Assembly: GCA_037447655.1 (NCBI GenBank)
Contig: JBBHKE010000806.1
Coordinates: 212,693 to 276,692 of the forward strand
DNA from: Zygnema cylindricum
Lineage: Eukaryota; Streptophyta; Zygnematophyceae; Zygnematales; Zygnemataceae
Reading direction: 5' to 3'
Length of the DNA: 64,000 nucleotides
How positions within the stretch are numbered: the first letter of the stretch is position 1; each line of letters begins with the position of its first letter. Below the pieces are notes generated by a model. That model worked only from the letters and a program-made list of their open reading frames with translations, was not told where the DNA came from and did no database searches. A program made the translations under genes and the position numbers. Below are positions 1 to 11,526 of this stretch, in pieces.

Positions 1-254
1 TAAATGTGGCAAGTGAAAGATGTGGCAAATGATTTATAAGTTGTTATATACCTGGAATGAATGTTATATATTGTTCAGCATATGTCCAACATGTATTACG
101 CCCATGCAAAATTTTGTCCTTAACACCATTTGTAATTCTGTTCCCAGGCTTAGAGACAAAACAGATCAGGTTTCTCATGATAGCCGCGGGCATGACGTTT
201 TACTATGCGTACTTTTAGCATGTGTGCTTCACCGAATCAAAAAATAAATCTCAC

Positions 255-411
255 CATTAGGTCCAAGAGACGTCCTTGTTATCTGTGACAACTGTTTACA
301 TGCATCGATATTCTTCAAAACAGCTTCTTCAAGCCCGGACAGATGCTTGTGCCCTTCCTTTAGCATATTTTGCAAAGAGAAAGATGGCAAGCGCCAGGCA
401 TCGGTCCCCAT
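255..411 (-). CDS. CCT8: CCT8 (T-complex protein 1 subunit theta), first exon, partial gene
   Basis: This exon encodes the first 52 residues of the theta subunit of the cytosolic chaperonin TRiC/CCT, the two-ring ATP-driven folding machine for actin, tubulin and other proteins. The words MLKEGHKHLSGLEEAVLKNI and ITRTSLGPNG are the N-terminal part of CCT theta; the second is the start of the conserved apical/equatorial nucleotide-binding block of group II chaperonins. I chose the ATG at 411 (context ACCATGG); the frame stays open upstream without another ATG. The exon ends at 255 with donor G|GTGAG in phase 1, splitting the Gly codon of GPNG. The rest of the gene must lie to the left of the window, because no following exon (with the usual MNKMV words) is seen in 1-254. 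The family is clear; the exact start is slightly uncertain. Confidence 0.9.
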
Positions 412-834
412 GGTTCTCAAAGTCCTTAACCTCTGTGAAGCCTGATGACTATTTATGCGACTTTAAAAACAAAAAAACAAAAAAAATGTATGTATAGATG
501 ATATATTTATACGAGGGCAATGTGAGAACCCGTGAAATGTAATCTGAATTAAGAAAAAGAGAAAAGCACTTGGTTTCCAGAGAGGGTTCCGCTGGAGATA
601 GCCTGAACCCTGAAAGGAGAGGCTCGAACTGGAAATCGAAGTTTCCAAAGGAAGAAAGTTCCTCGATATGGTACAGTACTGTACAGTACATAACAGTACG
701 GTACTGTACCATGTCTCGGAAATATTTCTAGTACCATGCCGCATATCGGACCAGTGTATCGTGGAGCATTCGATATGTAGCACCTCGATTATTAGAGCTC
801 AAAAACTCGAAATGAATACTGTGGCACTCTACAG
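412..834. other. Upstream region of CCT8, GTAC-rich palindromes
   Basis: No gene is seen. Bases 664-712 hold overlapping GTACTGTAC-type palindromes. The stretch presumably contains the CCT8 promoter, but no convincing promoter box was found. Confidence 0.4.
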
Positions 835-1396
835 TACACCGCCAATCGCTATTAGCGTACAGAGCGTATAGGAATAATTACAGTGATTTACGCTAATTAG
901 TAATTTGAAAATTTTCAAAAAAAACATACATTCTAATTGTTTACTAATGCTAATTTGGGTCTTTGAAAAAATATATATGTCGGTCGCAAACATGCTTACA
1001 CTAATATAGATACTTATACAGAATCTGACAAATCGTACACAAATCGTACGTTCACACAGTCGAAACGTGGTTGTTGGACGAATATGTGCGAACGTGATAT
1101 TTGACAGCCCGATTTCATCCCCTTTTAAGAGCGCATATTCTCATCCGTCCGCGGCTACTAAAACTCATTAATTATACTTTTCACTTAAAAAGGTACGATT
1201 GTGTACGGTCTGACACTGACCGTACACTACACTATTTAAAATTCAACGTACTTTCGTTTTGTACGGTACATGGAAAAAAACCCCAAATGGCGTAAAGAAA
1301 AAAACAGAATAAGTTATGATATTTGAGAATTTGAAATAAAAAAAGCGGGACAGAATTAGTATACATTACTCCAATACTGTAGCGATTGGCGGTGTA
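835..1396. mobile_element. MITE family A, copy 1 (562 bp)
   Basis: Both ends carry the terminal inverted repeat TACACCGCCAATCGCTATT (left) against its complement ending GGCGGTGTA (right). The interior aligns over nearly its whole length with the element at 34982-35526, sharing for example CAAATCGTACACAAATCGTA. There is no coding capacity. Ends beginning TA and abutting copies that share TA point to a TA target-site duplication, as in Tc1/mariner-like MITEs; the superfamily remains an inference. Confidence 0.8.
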
Positions 1397-1463
1397 CTGT
1401 ACTGTACTGTACTGTACTGTACTGTACTGTACTGTACTGTACTGTACTGTACTGTACTGTACT
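1397..1463. repeat. Pentanucleotide satellite (CTGTA)n, about 13 copies
   Basis: A near-perfect tandem array of CTGTA starts at the first base after the right end of MITE A copy 1. It probably grew from the GTACTGTAC sequence that commonly flanks these elements. Confidence 0.95.
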
Positions 1464-1785
1464 ATACTATATAGTGTTGTAGCACACGAGAGGCAGATCG
1501 AGCTCCAGTCCATAACTTCCAATCTTCCTTACTGTGGCTAGGGTATCGAGGTAGCAGCGTTTCGATTTACTAATATTATATCGTAAAATCGTAGGTTCTT
1601 CAGCTGTCAATTTTATCACTTGAGATGTTGTGATTTTGTATCGCAAACTTTACAGGGATTGAGTGGCTCGATACGAAACATGTGCAGTACGGTAACATTG
1701 CACAGTGTGCTGATAGCCAAACAAGGTGCATCGGTATCGTATCGTAAAGCCAACAAAAGAAACGTTGAATATTAATACAGTAGAG

Positions 1786-2345
1786 TAGAGGTCGCAAACG
1801 GTCAACCGAAACCGTGACCGATCATTAACCGACCGCCCGCGCCGGATCCGGAACGGATTCGGTTGCCAAATATTGGGGGCGGGCGGTTGCGGTCGGTTGA
1901 TTCACCAGAAAAAAAAATGGTCGGTTACGGTCGGTTAACCAAAAAACAAAAAAAAATGAAAATTTTGTATTGTCCATATAATCTAACATTATTGTACTTT
2001 GTACTCTTTGGTATCGTGGAAGTATGTGACATCATGATTAGCGTCGCAAATCTGACACGGTATTAACTCTATTCATTTCGCAAATCTTAGGGAACGCGAC
2101 AAATCGTAATTATTGGCTTATTCATACGTCGTACATTAATTAATTTTGTATTTTTCCGGTTACGGGCGGGCACGGTTAGTCGCAAGAAATCGAGTTTCGG
2201 TCAAATTTTATTTTCGTAAAGCCGGTCGGTTAACGGTTAACGATTTTGGAGCGTGACATAACCTGGTCGGGCGTGGGTTACACAAATTTTGAAAAAAAAA
2301 ACGGTCGGTTTCGGTTATGTCAAATTTTGAATTTTGCGACCTCTG
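1786..2345. mobile_element. Non-autonomous hAT element (560 bp) with 8-bp target duplication
   Basis: The element is bounded by the inverted ends YAGAGGTCGCAAA and flanked by a perfect 8-bp direct repeat CAGTAGAG at 1778-1785 and 2346-2353, the hallmark of hAT transposition. The inside is filled with inverted copies of GGTCGGTTAACC-like words and can fold back on itself. No transposase is present. It inserted immediately beside the MITE that begins at 2354. Confidence 0.85.
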
Positions 2346-2353
2346 CAGTAGAG

Positions 2354-2556
2354 TACACCTTGAATCGTTATTAGCGTATAGAAATTATTAGTGTAAAGAA
2401 AAAAATATCGTCATTCATTATAATTTAGTGCCAGGAGACGTGCCAGATTATGGTCCACGTCCTTAAATAGTGTAGTTTATTATATTTAAGGTATCAATGT
2501 CAAAATTTTGGGGTGCCGATATAGCGTACATAAGGCAAATAACGATTCACGGTGTA
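2354..2556. mobile_element. MITE family A, short copy (203 bp)
   Basis: Left end TACACCTTGAATCGTTATT and right end AATAACGATTCACGGTGTA are inverted repeats of each other. The last 60 bases, including GTATCAATGTCAAAATTTTG, recur at the right end of the long copy ending at 61223. Non-coding. Confidence 0.8.
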
Positions 2557-4567
2557 CTATACAGTACAGTATGGTTCTGTGCAGTACTGCTAGGCGTTTC
2601 TACGTCTTTCAAATTTAAATACGAGATGGCGCTACAATAATCCGGCTCGTATCTTTTACAAATGGTAATAAACGAGCAGTCCGTCACGTCTCACGACTTT
2701 CGACATCGTGTTCCCATGTGGTAGGCGGCGCTGTAGGTCCCTCAATACGCGTGCGGTAGCAGAGGCCAGCTCTCTTGAAAACCGTACCTTGTCGGTCAGA
2801 AGTGTACGGTTAGTCAGCCGACAAGCATGTATTGCATGCCCTTGTTTTTGCAAGCTTCTAGCCGTTCTCATGTCAAAGTCTTCGGCACTTTTGGGGTCAA
2901 CTACACGACTGTACTATAGTGGACTCGTGGGAGACTGGAAAACAGCGCAGCATCGTTAAATGAAACCGTTCAAATTCCTCCCTGCCCGGATTCTGTCGCC
3001 AAATAGATTGCGGCCGCCAACAAGGCGAGCGCATAGATCCGCATTTTGTGAAGACTGTACTTTATCGTCAGATTGTCGGTGGCATTTCTGTACCTTTGTC
3101 TTTTAGGCAGGAAGAGCAGCGCTACATCTGCTGCCGAATGGGATTCCAGAGATCCCGTCGCGATCGAGTGTGTAAGACTGTACGGTGAATGACGTACGGC
3201 ACCAGGACCAGCCAAACCGGCTAACGGGTCTCTGTTTAGGAAACCAAACAGCTATTATTAACTTCAGATATGGCGTAGGCTTCGAGGATTGGCAGGCTCC
3301 CGTTTCAAGCATACGGTCCATACTATATGCAGCACCGAAGTAGCACGACTTCGTAAATGATTGGGATGTCAGGGTGGTCTCCATGTGAGATATTTCTGCA
3401 ATTACGAGCATGACGTCATTTTAGACGCGTGAGCGTCACTTCCTTTTCACGCATTGAATACAATCATATTTTTTAACAGAAGACGTCGTACTCCGACACC
3501 GTAGTACAGTATCGAAAATGCGAATTCAGAACATGACAAGAAAGTCATTATAGTTCACAAATTGATTTCAATCTGCAAAATATGAAATGTTTTCAATGTT
3601 TTGATTGGGCATTAACTATTGCAATCATCTTATCCGTGCAATGGTTCAAATAATAGCTATTAAAAAATGTGCGGGTGTTTGTAATTCTTGTTATCCGTAC
3701 TAAATGTGAATCGCAATTTCGTTTTTGTAGGGCGTTTTTGTCTTTTTCGTATTTGCTTGTAGTAATGAACTGTTTGCGGGGTTAATTATAGAACGTTCGT
3801 CGTCGTTTACGCGGCTATAAAATCCTGGTCGTTAAGAGTGCGTTTATGCGATTGTGCTCGGTTATATATGTTCTTGTGCTGGCTTAAGAACATGTATGGT
3901 ATTGTTTACCGTCCGTACTTCGTAGGTGTATGCTTTGGTTATGATGTGACGGGATATCGCCGATACCAGTCGTCGAAGTGTACTGTATCGTGCTTTAAAC
4001 AATTGGCAAATAAATTGATAAAAACAAAAAAAGTCGTGTACTGACAGTGTAACTCGTCTATGTGTAAATTGTTCTTTAAATGGTTGATATAATCGTATAA
4101 AAATTTACTCTTTATAGACAACCGAGGTCTTAGTTCTATTTTAGGCTATTTCTCTATGTATATGATATAGACACTTTCTACATTGATTTCATGTTAAATA
4201 TCAAAGTGTAGTGGGCTTGATTTTTCTTCTTTATCGTCATCTCTTAATGTTAAAAAATGTTACAAAATAGTAGATACCTTGTTTTATGGTTTTAATCATG
4301 CGTTTACTACCTATCGTGTATGACGTCTAACAATCGCTTACTAATGATATAGCAATGAGATTTACAAGGGTATAAATTTGTGTTACAAATAAAGTTATTT
4401 GTAATGGCATTTTTCATATTTTTTCAAGTGATTATGTAGTAGAGGTTCCCATATATATATTATTTTGTGTTTACTAATTTTCTAAGCATTTTTTCAATAA
4501 ATATGAAAATAATCCATGGATATAGTTTGTGTTTAATCAAGTTGATGGTATTGACAATATGTAAATT
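2557..4567. other. Unannotated intergenic DNA with a GC-richer patch at 2640-3240
   Basis: Short open frames on the minus strand (2656-2871 and 3103-3411) overlap a patch that is visibly richer in G and C than its surroundings. Their translations match no family I recognise and no splice-linked model emerged. The rest (3420-4567) is AT-rich with no feature seen. The patch may be the remains of a coding transposon. Confidence 0.3.
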
Positions 4568-4697
4568 TGTAATATCATAGAAAAAACAAGCTCAATAATT
4601 ATGTTTCCCACTGACTTACTAATTTATGGATATATTTAAGTTGCCACCAATTGACCATTGTTGATACCGATGTTAACTCTAAGTAATAAAAAAAAAA

Positions 4698-4784
<87 letters not shown>

Positions 4785-4899
4785 ATATCATAGAAAAAAC
4801 AAGCTCAAGAGTTTTGTTTCCCACTGTCTTACCAAGTTATGTATATATTTAAATTGCCACCAATTGACCATTGTTGATAACGATGTTAACTCAAGTAAT
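4568..4899. repeat. Duplicated 120-bp segment flanking an (AT)n microsatellite
   Basis: The segment starting TGTAATATCATAGAAAAAAC occurs at 4568-4688 and again at 4781-4899 with roughly 90% identity, in direct orientation. Between them sits an uninterrupted run of AT dinucleotides at 4702-4781. Non-coding. Confidence 0.9.
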
Positions 4900-6919
4900 T
4901 CACATATGGTTAACATGTATATAAGTGTAAAATAAAGGTTATACGTCTAGTTAATACTACTTCGACATAAATACTAACGTTACATTTAAACAAAATAAAC
5001 ATCTTACAGGTCACCCAGTTAGGTCCACACTAATGTTGGTAAAAGTTTATTTAGACATTAAGCTTAACAAATCGTAAGTTGTGATTATTAAAATACAACT
5101 CATCAATTGTGTACACTAACGACTTTTTTTTTTTGTAAATTATACGTAATGACAAACATAACGTATAATACATTGTGTACGCATACATATGTATATACAA
5201 CGTTTAACCTCACCAAATATGTGTATTAAAATGTAATGTTATCTTATATGTTAGGAAGTATTTAACTTATTGTAGGTAAAGTATAATGTATAGTACCAAC
5301 ATGTGTCTTGTTGAACAATACTTACCATTTGTTCACAAATTTGTGTGTTTTTTACCTTTTGAAGTCAACGAAAATTGTTGACAATAATTAAATTGCATGC
5401 AATTACAAGTTTTGAAGAGTTAATAAATATAACTTCATTACATATAGTGGTGGTAGCATCCATTTTAATCAACACCGAATATGCATGTATGAAATAAACC
5501 CACTTGAAATAAAGTCATTAAGTGTGTCGTGTTGACATACAACACCTTTACCATTTGAACATTGAAAATTCACACCCCATCTCTACAACAGTCAAGACGT
5601 TGTCGCAATTGTTGGATTTTAAACGTTGTAAGAGTCTAACTTGCATAAACTCGCACGGAAAGTACGATGAAGCAAATAAGTACGTGTACTTAGAAACTAC
5701 AAGAAAAACGTACAAGTATGGAATACAAAGGATGGATTATATTTTTATAAATGTAAAATCCATTTCGTTTTGCCAAATACGTATAGATCATATTGGAAAA
5801 AATCAAAAGAATATTCGATACAACTCATAACGGTTAACATATCCAAAGGATGTATTCCTTGGCTTAAAAGGGTAAATTGAAACGTCAAATTTTGGATAAA
5901 TTTTGCGAGGTAAATAATAGTAACAACAAAAAAGAAGGGAAAAGTACACTTATCTTCCCAAATAATAGGATGAAAGTGGAGTACCTTTCCTACGACTTGA
6001 AAGGAAAAAAAATAGCTTAGCCTTCTTAAATTGTTTAAATCGTTCGTTAAAACGTCAAAACTGGCAGTCAACGTTTTATACGTTTGGGCCGTTGGGGATA
6101 ACAGTTCAAACCAAACACTGCTAATATTATGGACAATGTCCCGTACAGCCCTCGAAACAGTCGAATTTTAGATTTATAATTGAATTGTGTACCCGAGACA
6201 AAATTTTACGGTTTTAATTTTTACGTTCATAAATGAATGTCGTGGCGTACCGTATTCATGACTTCGTGACAATTGACATAAGCAGAAAGGTTGAAAAACT
6301 TTGAAAAACACTCCGAAATGTCATTATTCACAATTATCGTTAGCCGCCCCTAGCCGCCCAGATTTTAAATTAGAAAATCTCTTCCGCGAAATCTTCAAGC
6401 GAGTTCAACACTGTCAACCCACAAATTTATACTCCCTTGATCGCTTTCGCTTGGTCATTTGTACGTATTGTACTTTTGTCGGCTCCCTGAGGGCGGTCTA
6501 GCCTTCCAGGGGCTGCACAAGTGCCGAAAATTGTCGTTTATCGGACTGGTCACCCCGTTCACACTATCCAAAAATCTACTATTCAAGAGTCATCCGGTCC
6601 CAGAAAACTCCACTTCCGCGTACGATGACCAGCATACTGTACGGCTTTTGGACACAAAATTATGCCGGCCTACTGGAAAGAACATACACCAGATTTTATG
6701 TTCCAAGTGTGAACAATACCTCTATCTTAAATATTAGACTGTTCACATATGGCAGCTCTTTGTCGTTTCCGCGTAACCAACTAGGTTGCTGATTCTAGGC
6801 CTCCAGGGTTTGGTTGATTCGACTTTTTCTCTCCTAAAAAAAAGCATTTGACAGACTGTCTTACAGCTTGCTGGAACTTTAATCTTTTGAGTTTTTACTT
6901 TGCAGTAGAGATTAATCTG
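4900..6919. other. AT-rich intergenic DNA upstream of the TSSC4-like gene
   Basis: No gene or repeat boundary is recognised. A possible splice acceptor (TTTACTTTGCAG, ending 6905) just before the start codon suggests that the downstream gene has an intron in its 5' untranslated region. Confidence 0.4.
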
Positions 6920-9862
6920 ATGGGAGTAATGACTAGGGAGAACGGAGACTCTGTTTGTAATATTACACATAACATAGACGATGATAATGCAGCCGCAATA
7001 AAAGAAATCCATGGACGCAAACAAATCCATGGAGACAGGCAAGAAGGCGAAGAAGACGATGGCCAAGTTTATCCCTCTTTTAAAACTGTTCCTTGTGAAG
7101 TGAAGAGAAGTGGCTCAGTAAGCTCTAGAATTAACGGACAGTTTAATAAACGGACAGTTTTGTATCACAGGAATCGAGAACTGGTGACTGGCAGTCAAAG
7201 AAAAGATGCAAACGATTCTCCGACAGCTGCCGAGTCTCCGTTAGTCGGATACATGATTGCAAGAAAACAAAACATGAGTAAGAAATCTGTCGTTTTGTCG
7301 GATGATTCATCTTTTTTCAATAGAGCTGCCCGTGTTTTTGGTTCTTTGGCAACATCAGTTCCCTCAGAAAAAGTTAGTTTCCACTCGGGAGAACAAATCT
7401 GTGGAGGATGGATTGTGGCTGAAAAAGTGGTAAGAAAAAGGAGTGCGAGGGACGCTGGTTGGTTTGAAAACGACAAGCAAGATGATGGTATTTTTAACCA
7501 TGGCTCCCGAGGAATGGTCAAGCGTATGCGAATGTCCATGTTCGGTAATAATGAAGAAGTCTTCGGCAATCCATTGGAATCTGCTGCAGATAGTGAGGAA
7601 GATAGTGAAGAAGAAGACAGCAAGGAGGAAGGTGAGAGAGAGGGAGTGGACGAAGAAGACGACGAGCTTTTTACGGGAAGGACGAGACGTGACAGGAGAA
7701 TGTCAGTCGAAGGAGACGATGAGGAAGCCCATGCAATTGCCGAAATGGTAGGGCTTGATGCCTCTTTAGACGGTGAAGAGGAGGAGGATGAATTCGATCG
7801 ATTTGCGGAAGGAATAATTACAAGCAGTCAAGGAAGGACCAATAATAAAAAGGATATTATTAGAATGGCCGGTGGTAACTGGACAGCTTCACCAAATTGC
7901 AGGAAAAAGGATTCGTCTGGTTTATGGGAAGCAGGTGAACACCTTCCTGGAAGCCTCCTGGAGCTGAAGGATCGAAGAAGAGACTCACGGGCCAATCACG
8001 CAGAAGCTGCTAAAAGATTATTGGAAGATGCTGAGGAAGCTTCATTTGTTACAGGAACTTCTCTCCCGGGAATTTCTAAGCTTGATGACAAAGGATTGGT
8101 GGTAACGGCGAGGAGCTCAGCTTTATCAAATCGAAAAGTGGATGCGTTTGAAACCAGAAAAGAAACCACACAATCAAAATTAGCGGTGAATTGTGAGATT
8201 GATAAGCAAAAAAACCCTATTCAAGGTGAAGGGGGGAAAAGTGCCTTTTCAGGTGAGGGAGGAGAGAGTCACAACCGAGGTTCAACGGAGAATGGAACTG
8301 TGTGTGAGGGCTGTCAGGTTTCGGAGAAGGATTTTGTGTCAGGTCTGGGTTTTGTATCAGAAACTGACAAATCTAGTGAGAGGGAAGGTGTCGAATCCAC
8401 TTGTCGTAGGGCTGACGAAGAGAAGCTTGGGGTTGCCTCACGGGAGGAGGTAAGCGGCCATAGAATTGAGCCAGGGAGGGAGGTAAGAGGACAAAAAAGT
8501 AAGTCAAGTGGTGGAGAGTATTGCAGTCCTTCGACAGAAGATGTGAAGGAGGAGGAGGCAGGAGAAGGTAGAGAATTAGCTTGTTTGGATAATGGTATCG
8601 ATAATTTGCCATTATTGGCGGGGAACAAACAGGAGATGAGGGAGGAGCGTTGTGGAATACTTAAGAGAGGAAAAACAATACACAGTTTAACTGACAGGGA
8701 AGGGATTATTGGTGAGAGTGAGAGAAGGAGGAGTGTGCGTTTTGCAATTCCAGAAGGAGAAGGCCCTGGGGAAGAAGAAACGCAAGAAAAGCCACAAGAT
8801 TTTTTGAGGGAATTGGGGATATCAAGTGAGGAGGAGGAAGTGGAGGAGGGGGGCACAACTTGCAGGACAGAAAAAAATGAAGCTATCATGGGTTTAGACT
8901 TAAATAATATGAAGTTTATTGATTTACGAACATTGCAACGAAAAGCTATTCGAGAAAGTCAGGATGGGGAGAGTAACGGTAAATCTTTCGGCACAATTTT
9001 GGAAGAGGACAAGAATTTGATCGAGAATGAAAGCAGAAAGAAGCACGTACCCGATCATGTGCAAAATCCTCATAAATACACCTACTATTCCCTAGACTGG
9101 GACGAAGAAGATAGTGATAAGGTCAACGAGATTGCGTTTCGTGCTACACAAAAAAGTGGAGAGAAATCGCTTTTGGGGACTCATAATAGTGGACCGCTGG
9201 CGAAACAGGAGGAAGGAGTCAAGAACAAGAGTGAGGAATCAAATGTGGGAGCAAATTGCAGTAGAGGAAAAGATGTGGGAGGTTTAGGGGTCGACGTAAA
9301 AAAGGTTGATAGTGACGTGACAGCAGACGAAGAGCGGTCCGAGCATCAGATCAGTTTTGTGCCTCGAGGAGAAAATAGAGTCGACAGTATTGGAGGAGGT
9401 CCAAGAGGTGGGAGAAGGGTGAGAGGGAGAGGCTCACGAGTGACCCTTGGGGGATCGGCAGATCTCAGAGCTCTTATGGCTAATACACATTTGGGATCAC
9501 CGAAAACTCCATCGAGCAGTTTTTTGGACGAGATGATCGATTTTAATGAAGGTCAGGACGATGGTTCAAGTCTCGAAGGATTGTCCGATGTCGCGGGTAT
9601 CCACTCTAATAATAGTAAAGGGGTTTTAAAAACAACGGGACTTAATGAATGTTCTTCTGGTGTAGTAGAGGAAGCGAAGACCAATAATACACTCAGAATC
9701 GTGGGAGGTAGTCGGTCAGAAGAAGAAGTTATGGGGAACAGTGAAGGCCTCGGTTTGAGGAAAGGAAGTGGTCGACAAGGGAGAAAATACCGTTCACGAA
9801 AGTGTTTTGAAGACGAGGGTCTTTCAGAGGAGCATGTCACAACTAGGGCGGTTGTAAGCTAG
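6920..9862 (+). CDS. TSSC4-like acidic nuclear protein (single coding exon, 980 aa)
   Basis: The frame is open for 980 codons from ATG 6920; the frame continues upstream only to a TTG, so this ATG, 15 bases behind a likely 3' splice site, is the best start. Near residue 131 is FFNRAARVFGSLA, and near residue 710 VPDHVQNPHKYTYYSLD followed by an acidic run. These recall the two conserved blocks of the TSSC4 family (in animals VPDxVxxPxxWTxYSL), a U5 snRNP assembly factor that works with PRPF8 in the nucleus. The remainder is low-complexity: an acidic Glu/Asp stretch at about 222-250, many Lys/Arg/Glu/Ser/Gly runs, and an RGG-type basic patch (GGRRVRGRGSR) near 830. At 980 residues it is far longer than animal TSSC4 (about 330). 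Function is inferred from the short motifs only; expression and family membership are the weak points, the coding status is not. Confidence 0.65.
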   Translation: MGVMTRENGDSVCNITHNIDDDNAAAIKEIHGRKQIHGDRQEGEEDDGQVYPSFKTVPCEVKRSGSVSSRINGQFNKRTVLYHRNRELVTGSQRKDANDSPTAAESPLVGYMIARKQNMSKKSVVLSDDSSFFNRAARVFGSLATSVPSEKVSFHSGEQICGGWIVAEKVVRKRSARDAGWFENDKQDDGIFNHGSRGMVKRMRMSMFGNNEEVFGNPLESAADSEEDSEEEDSKEEGEREGVDEEDDELFTGRTRRDRRMSVEGDDEEAHAIAEMVGLDASLDGEEEEDEFDRFAEGIITSSQGRTNNKKDIIRMAGGNWTASPNCRKKDSSGLWEAGEHLPGSLLELKDRRRDSRANHAEAAKRLLEDAEEASFVTGTSLPGISKLDDKGLVVTARSSALSNRKVDAFETRKETTQSKLAVNCEIDKQKNPIQGEGGKSAFSGEGGESHNRGSTENGTVCEGCQVSEKDFVSGLGFVSETDKSSEREGVESTCRRADEEKLGVASREEVSGHRIEPGREVRGQKSKSSGGEYCSPSTEDVKEEEAGEGRELACLDNGIDNLPLLAGNKQEMREERCGILKRGKTIHSLTDREGIIGESERRRSVRFAIPEGEGPGEEETQEKPQDFLRELGISSEEEEVEEGGTTCRTEKNEAIMGLDLNNMKFIDLRTLQRKAIRESQDGESNGKSFGTILEEDKNLIENESRKKHVPDHVQNPHKYTYYSLDWDEEDSDKVNEIAFRATQKSGEKSLLGTHNSGPLAKQEEGVKNKSEESNVGANCSRGKDVGGLGVDVKKVDSDVTADEERSEHQISFVPRGENRVDSIGGGPRGGRRVRGRGSRVTLGGSADLRALMANTHLGSPKTPSSSFLDEMIDFNEGQDDGSSLEGLSDVAGIHSNNSKGVLKTTGLNECSSGVVEEAKTNNTLRIVGGSRSEEEVMGNSEGLGLRKGSGRQGRKYRSRKCFEDEGLSEEHVTTRAVVS

Positions 9863-10460
9863 TCTCTTGTTTTTTTCGGGCAGAATGTGTCTCGTATTTT
9901 TTTCGGGCGAATTGTGAATCGGTTTTTCGACCATAATGTGAATTGGTCTCAATGGACCGATGTAAGATTTTGCTTTTTTTTCTTTTTTTTCTTTTTGGGC
10001 AATCATTTGATCGTGTAGGAAGACAGTTTTAGTTTTGCTCGCTGTAAACAAAAAACCAAATGCGGAGAGGATGTGGATATGGAGTTTTTTTTTTTTTTTT
10101 GTGTGTGATATGATACCACTCCAGATGACTATCATCACAGCATATTTTCTTGACCTTTATTACAAATAGCGTAAAGGCTAAAAGGTTTTTCTACATTTTC
10201 AAAAGAAAAGAGTCTCGGCTTCTTGCCTGGAAGTTAGGGTTTAGGAAGAAATGAATGTCAGAGTCAACTCTCATCAATGTACAATTACGAGGATGGATTT
10301 TTTTTCACATCGTTTTTGCCGTCATAAAACACTGTCCTTTTGTCATTTTGTTTATTTGTTTGTTTTGTTTTCTTTCAACTTTGAAATTGTTGTGTCTAGT
10401 TAAAAAAGGTGTTTGTATATCAAATTGGCTGTGGTAGATCTGCTTTTTTGCTTTCCTTTT
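9863..10460. other. Probable 3' untranslated and intergenic DNA
   Basis: T-rich DNA downstream of the TSSC4-like stop. The word TTTTTTCGGGC(A/G) occurs twice just after the stop codon (around 9870 and 9900). No gene is seen. Confidence 0.4.
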
Positions 10461-10605
10461 AGTTCAAATGTGAGAAAACAATTGGAAACGCTTTATGTGG
10501 TTTCCCCGTACTAAACTAATATTATATGGTTCTCTCGAATATAGCCTGTGTATTGTATGGGGAAACCAAATATAGCATTTCCAATTGTTTTTGCATATTT
10601 GAGCT
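10461..10605. mobile_element. MITE family B, copy 1 (about 145 bp hairpin)
   Basis: AGTTCAAATGTGAGAAAACA at the left end is the imperfect complement of the right end (…TTTTTGCATATTTGAGCT); with the arms reaching GGTTTCCCC / GGGGAAACC, almost the whole element folds into one hairpin. The same sequence, in opposite orientation, occurs in intron 3 of the ATP synthase gene at 46268-46416. Confidence 0.8.
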
Positions 10606-11418
10606 ATGGTTTTCCGGTGTCTCCTCTGTTGTAGAGTCACATTTCATACATTTGAGGCTATAGCTATTCTGTATTGTGGTGTTTATTTTTGCACAAGACC
10701 GTCTGCGAGGCATATCTGAACGAATTTTTGAATAAATAGTCTGCAGTGTGACCACTATCTCCCGATTCTGATATGTGATACAAAAATACATGATTTTATA
10801 TCTGTGACATTTCTTCTCGTGTTATGTTTTGGGGTCAGTAGAGTGTCAGTAGGGGCTTACTTGCAAAACATAATTAACACAGCCACAATACATTTGTATG
10901 TAAAATTCTGACTGTCTTTTGAATGTACTTTCGCATATTGGGTGTAGAATTCAAAAGAAACACAATTTTCAATAGAATGTGAATGCCCAAAAGTTCCAAC
11001 CTCAGATACAAATTGCCTGAAAATAACCATTGCACACCTGCATTAAATAAACAGTAAGAGTCACGCAACAGAAAACGTCCAAAAGTATGCATGTAGAAAA
11101 AAACTGCCTCTCTATCAGGACCGATGACAGTTCAATTGCAGGCAAAGTCTAGCTTCTTGCTGCCATATTGAGAGCCATGAACTGAAAATACTCGCTCTCC
11201 GTAATATAAGGAAATCTTAATGTAGGACGAGTACTTTGTATGTCCTCTTGTTTAAATTACATAAAACAACGAGTCGTAAATTGTCGAGGTTAAGCATTGT
11301 CCACATTAATATACCATCATATGTATATTACTATTTTTGCAGAACGACACGTAACTAGCATGACTTATTCGACTCCATAAACGTTGCAATCTTTCAAACC
11401 ATCATATCATTACAGCAT

Positions 11419-11526
11419 TGTACTCTTCTTTCAGAATTGATATCATGTACTCTTCTTTCAGAATTGATATCATGTACTCTTCTTTCAGAATTGATATCAT
11501 GTACTCTTCTTTCAGAATTGATATCA
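11419..11526. repeat. Tandem repeat, 27 bp x 4
   Basis: Four identical units of 27 bp, each holding TACTCTTCTTTCAGAATTGA followed by TATCATG, in direct tandem. Each contains the 3' splice-like word TTCTTTCAG. The stretches on either side (10606-11418 and 11527-12221) hold nothing recognisable. Confidence 0.95.

Noticed and set aside
4636-4852. Tyr-Ile repeat peptides on both strands
   Set aside because: Direct translation of the (AT)n microsatellite; the same holds for 46409-46680 and 47197-47539.
8314-8889. 191-codon frame on the minus strand
   Set aside because: Antisense shadow of the TSSC4-like gene, in a Glu/Gly-rich coding region that lacks minus-strand stops.
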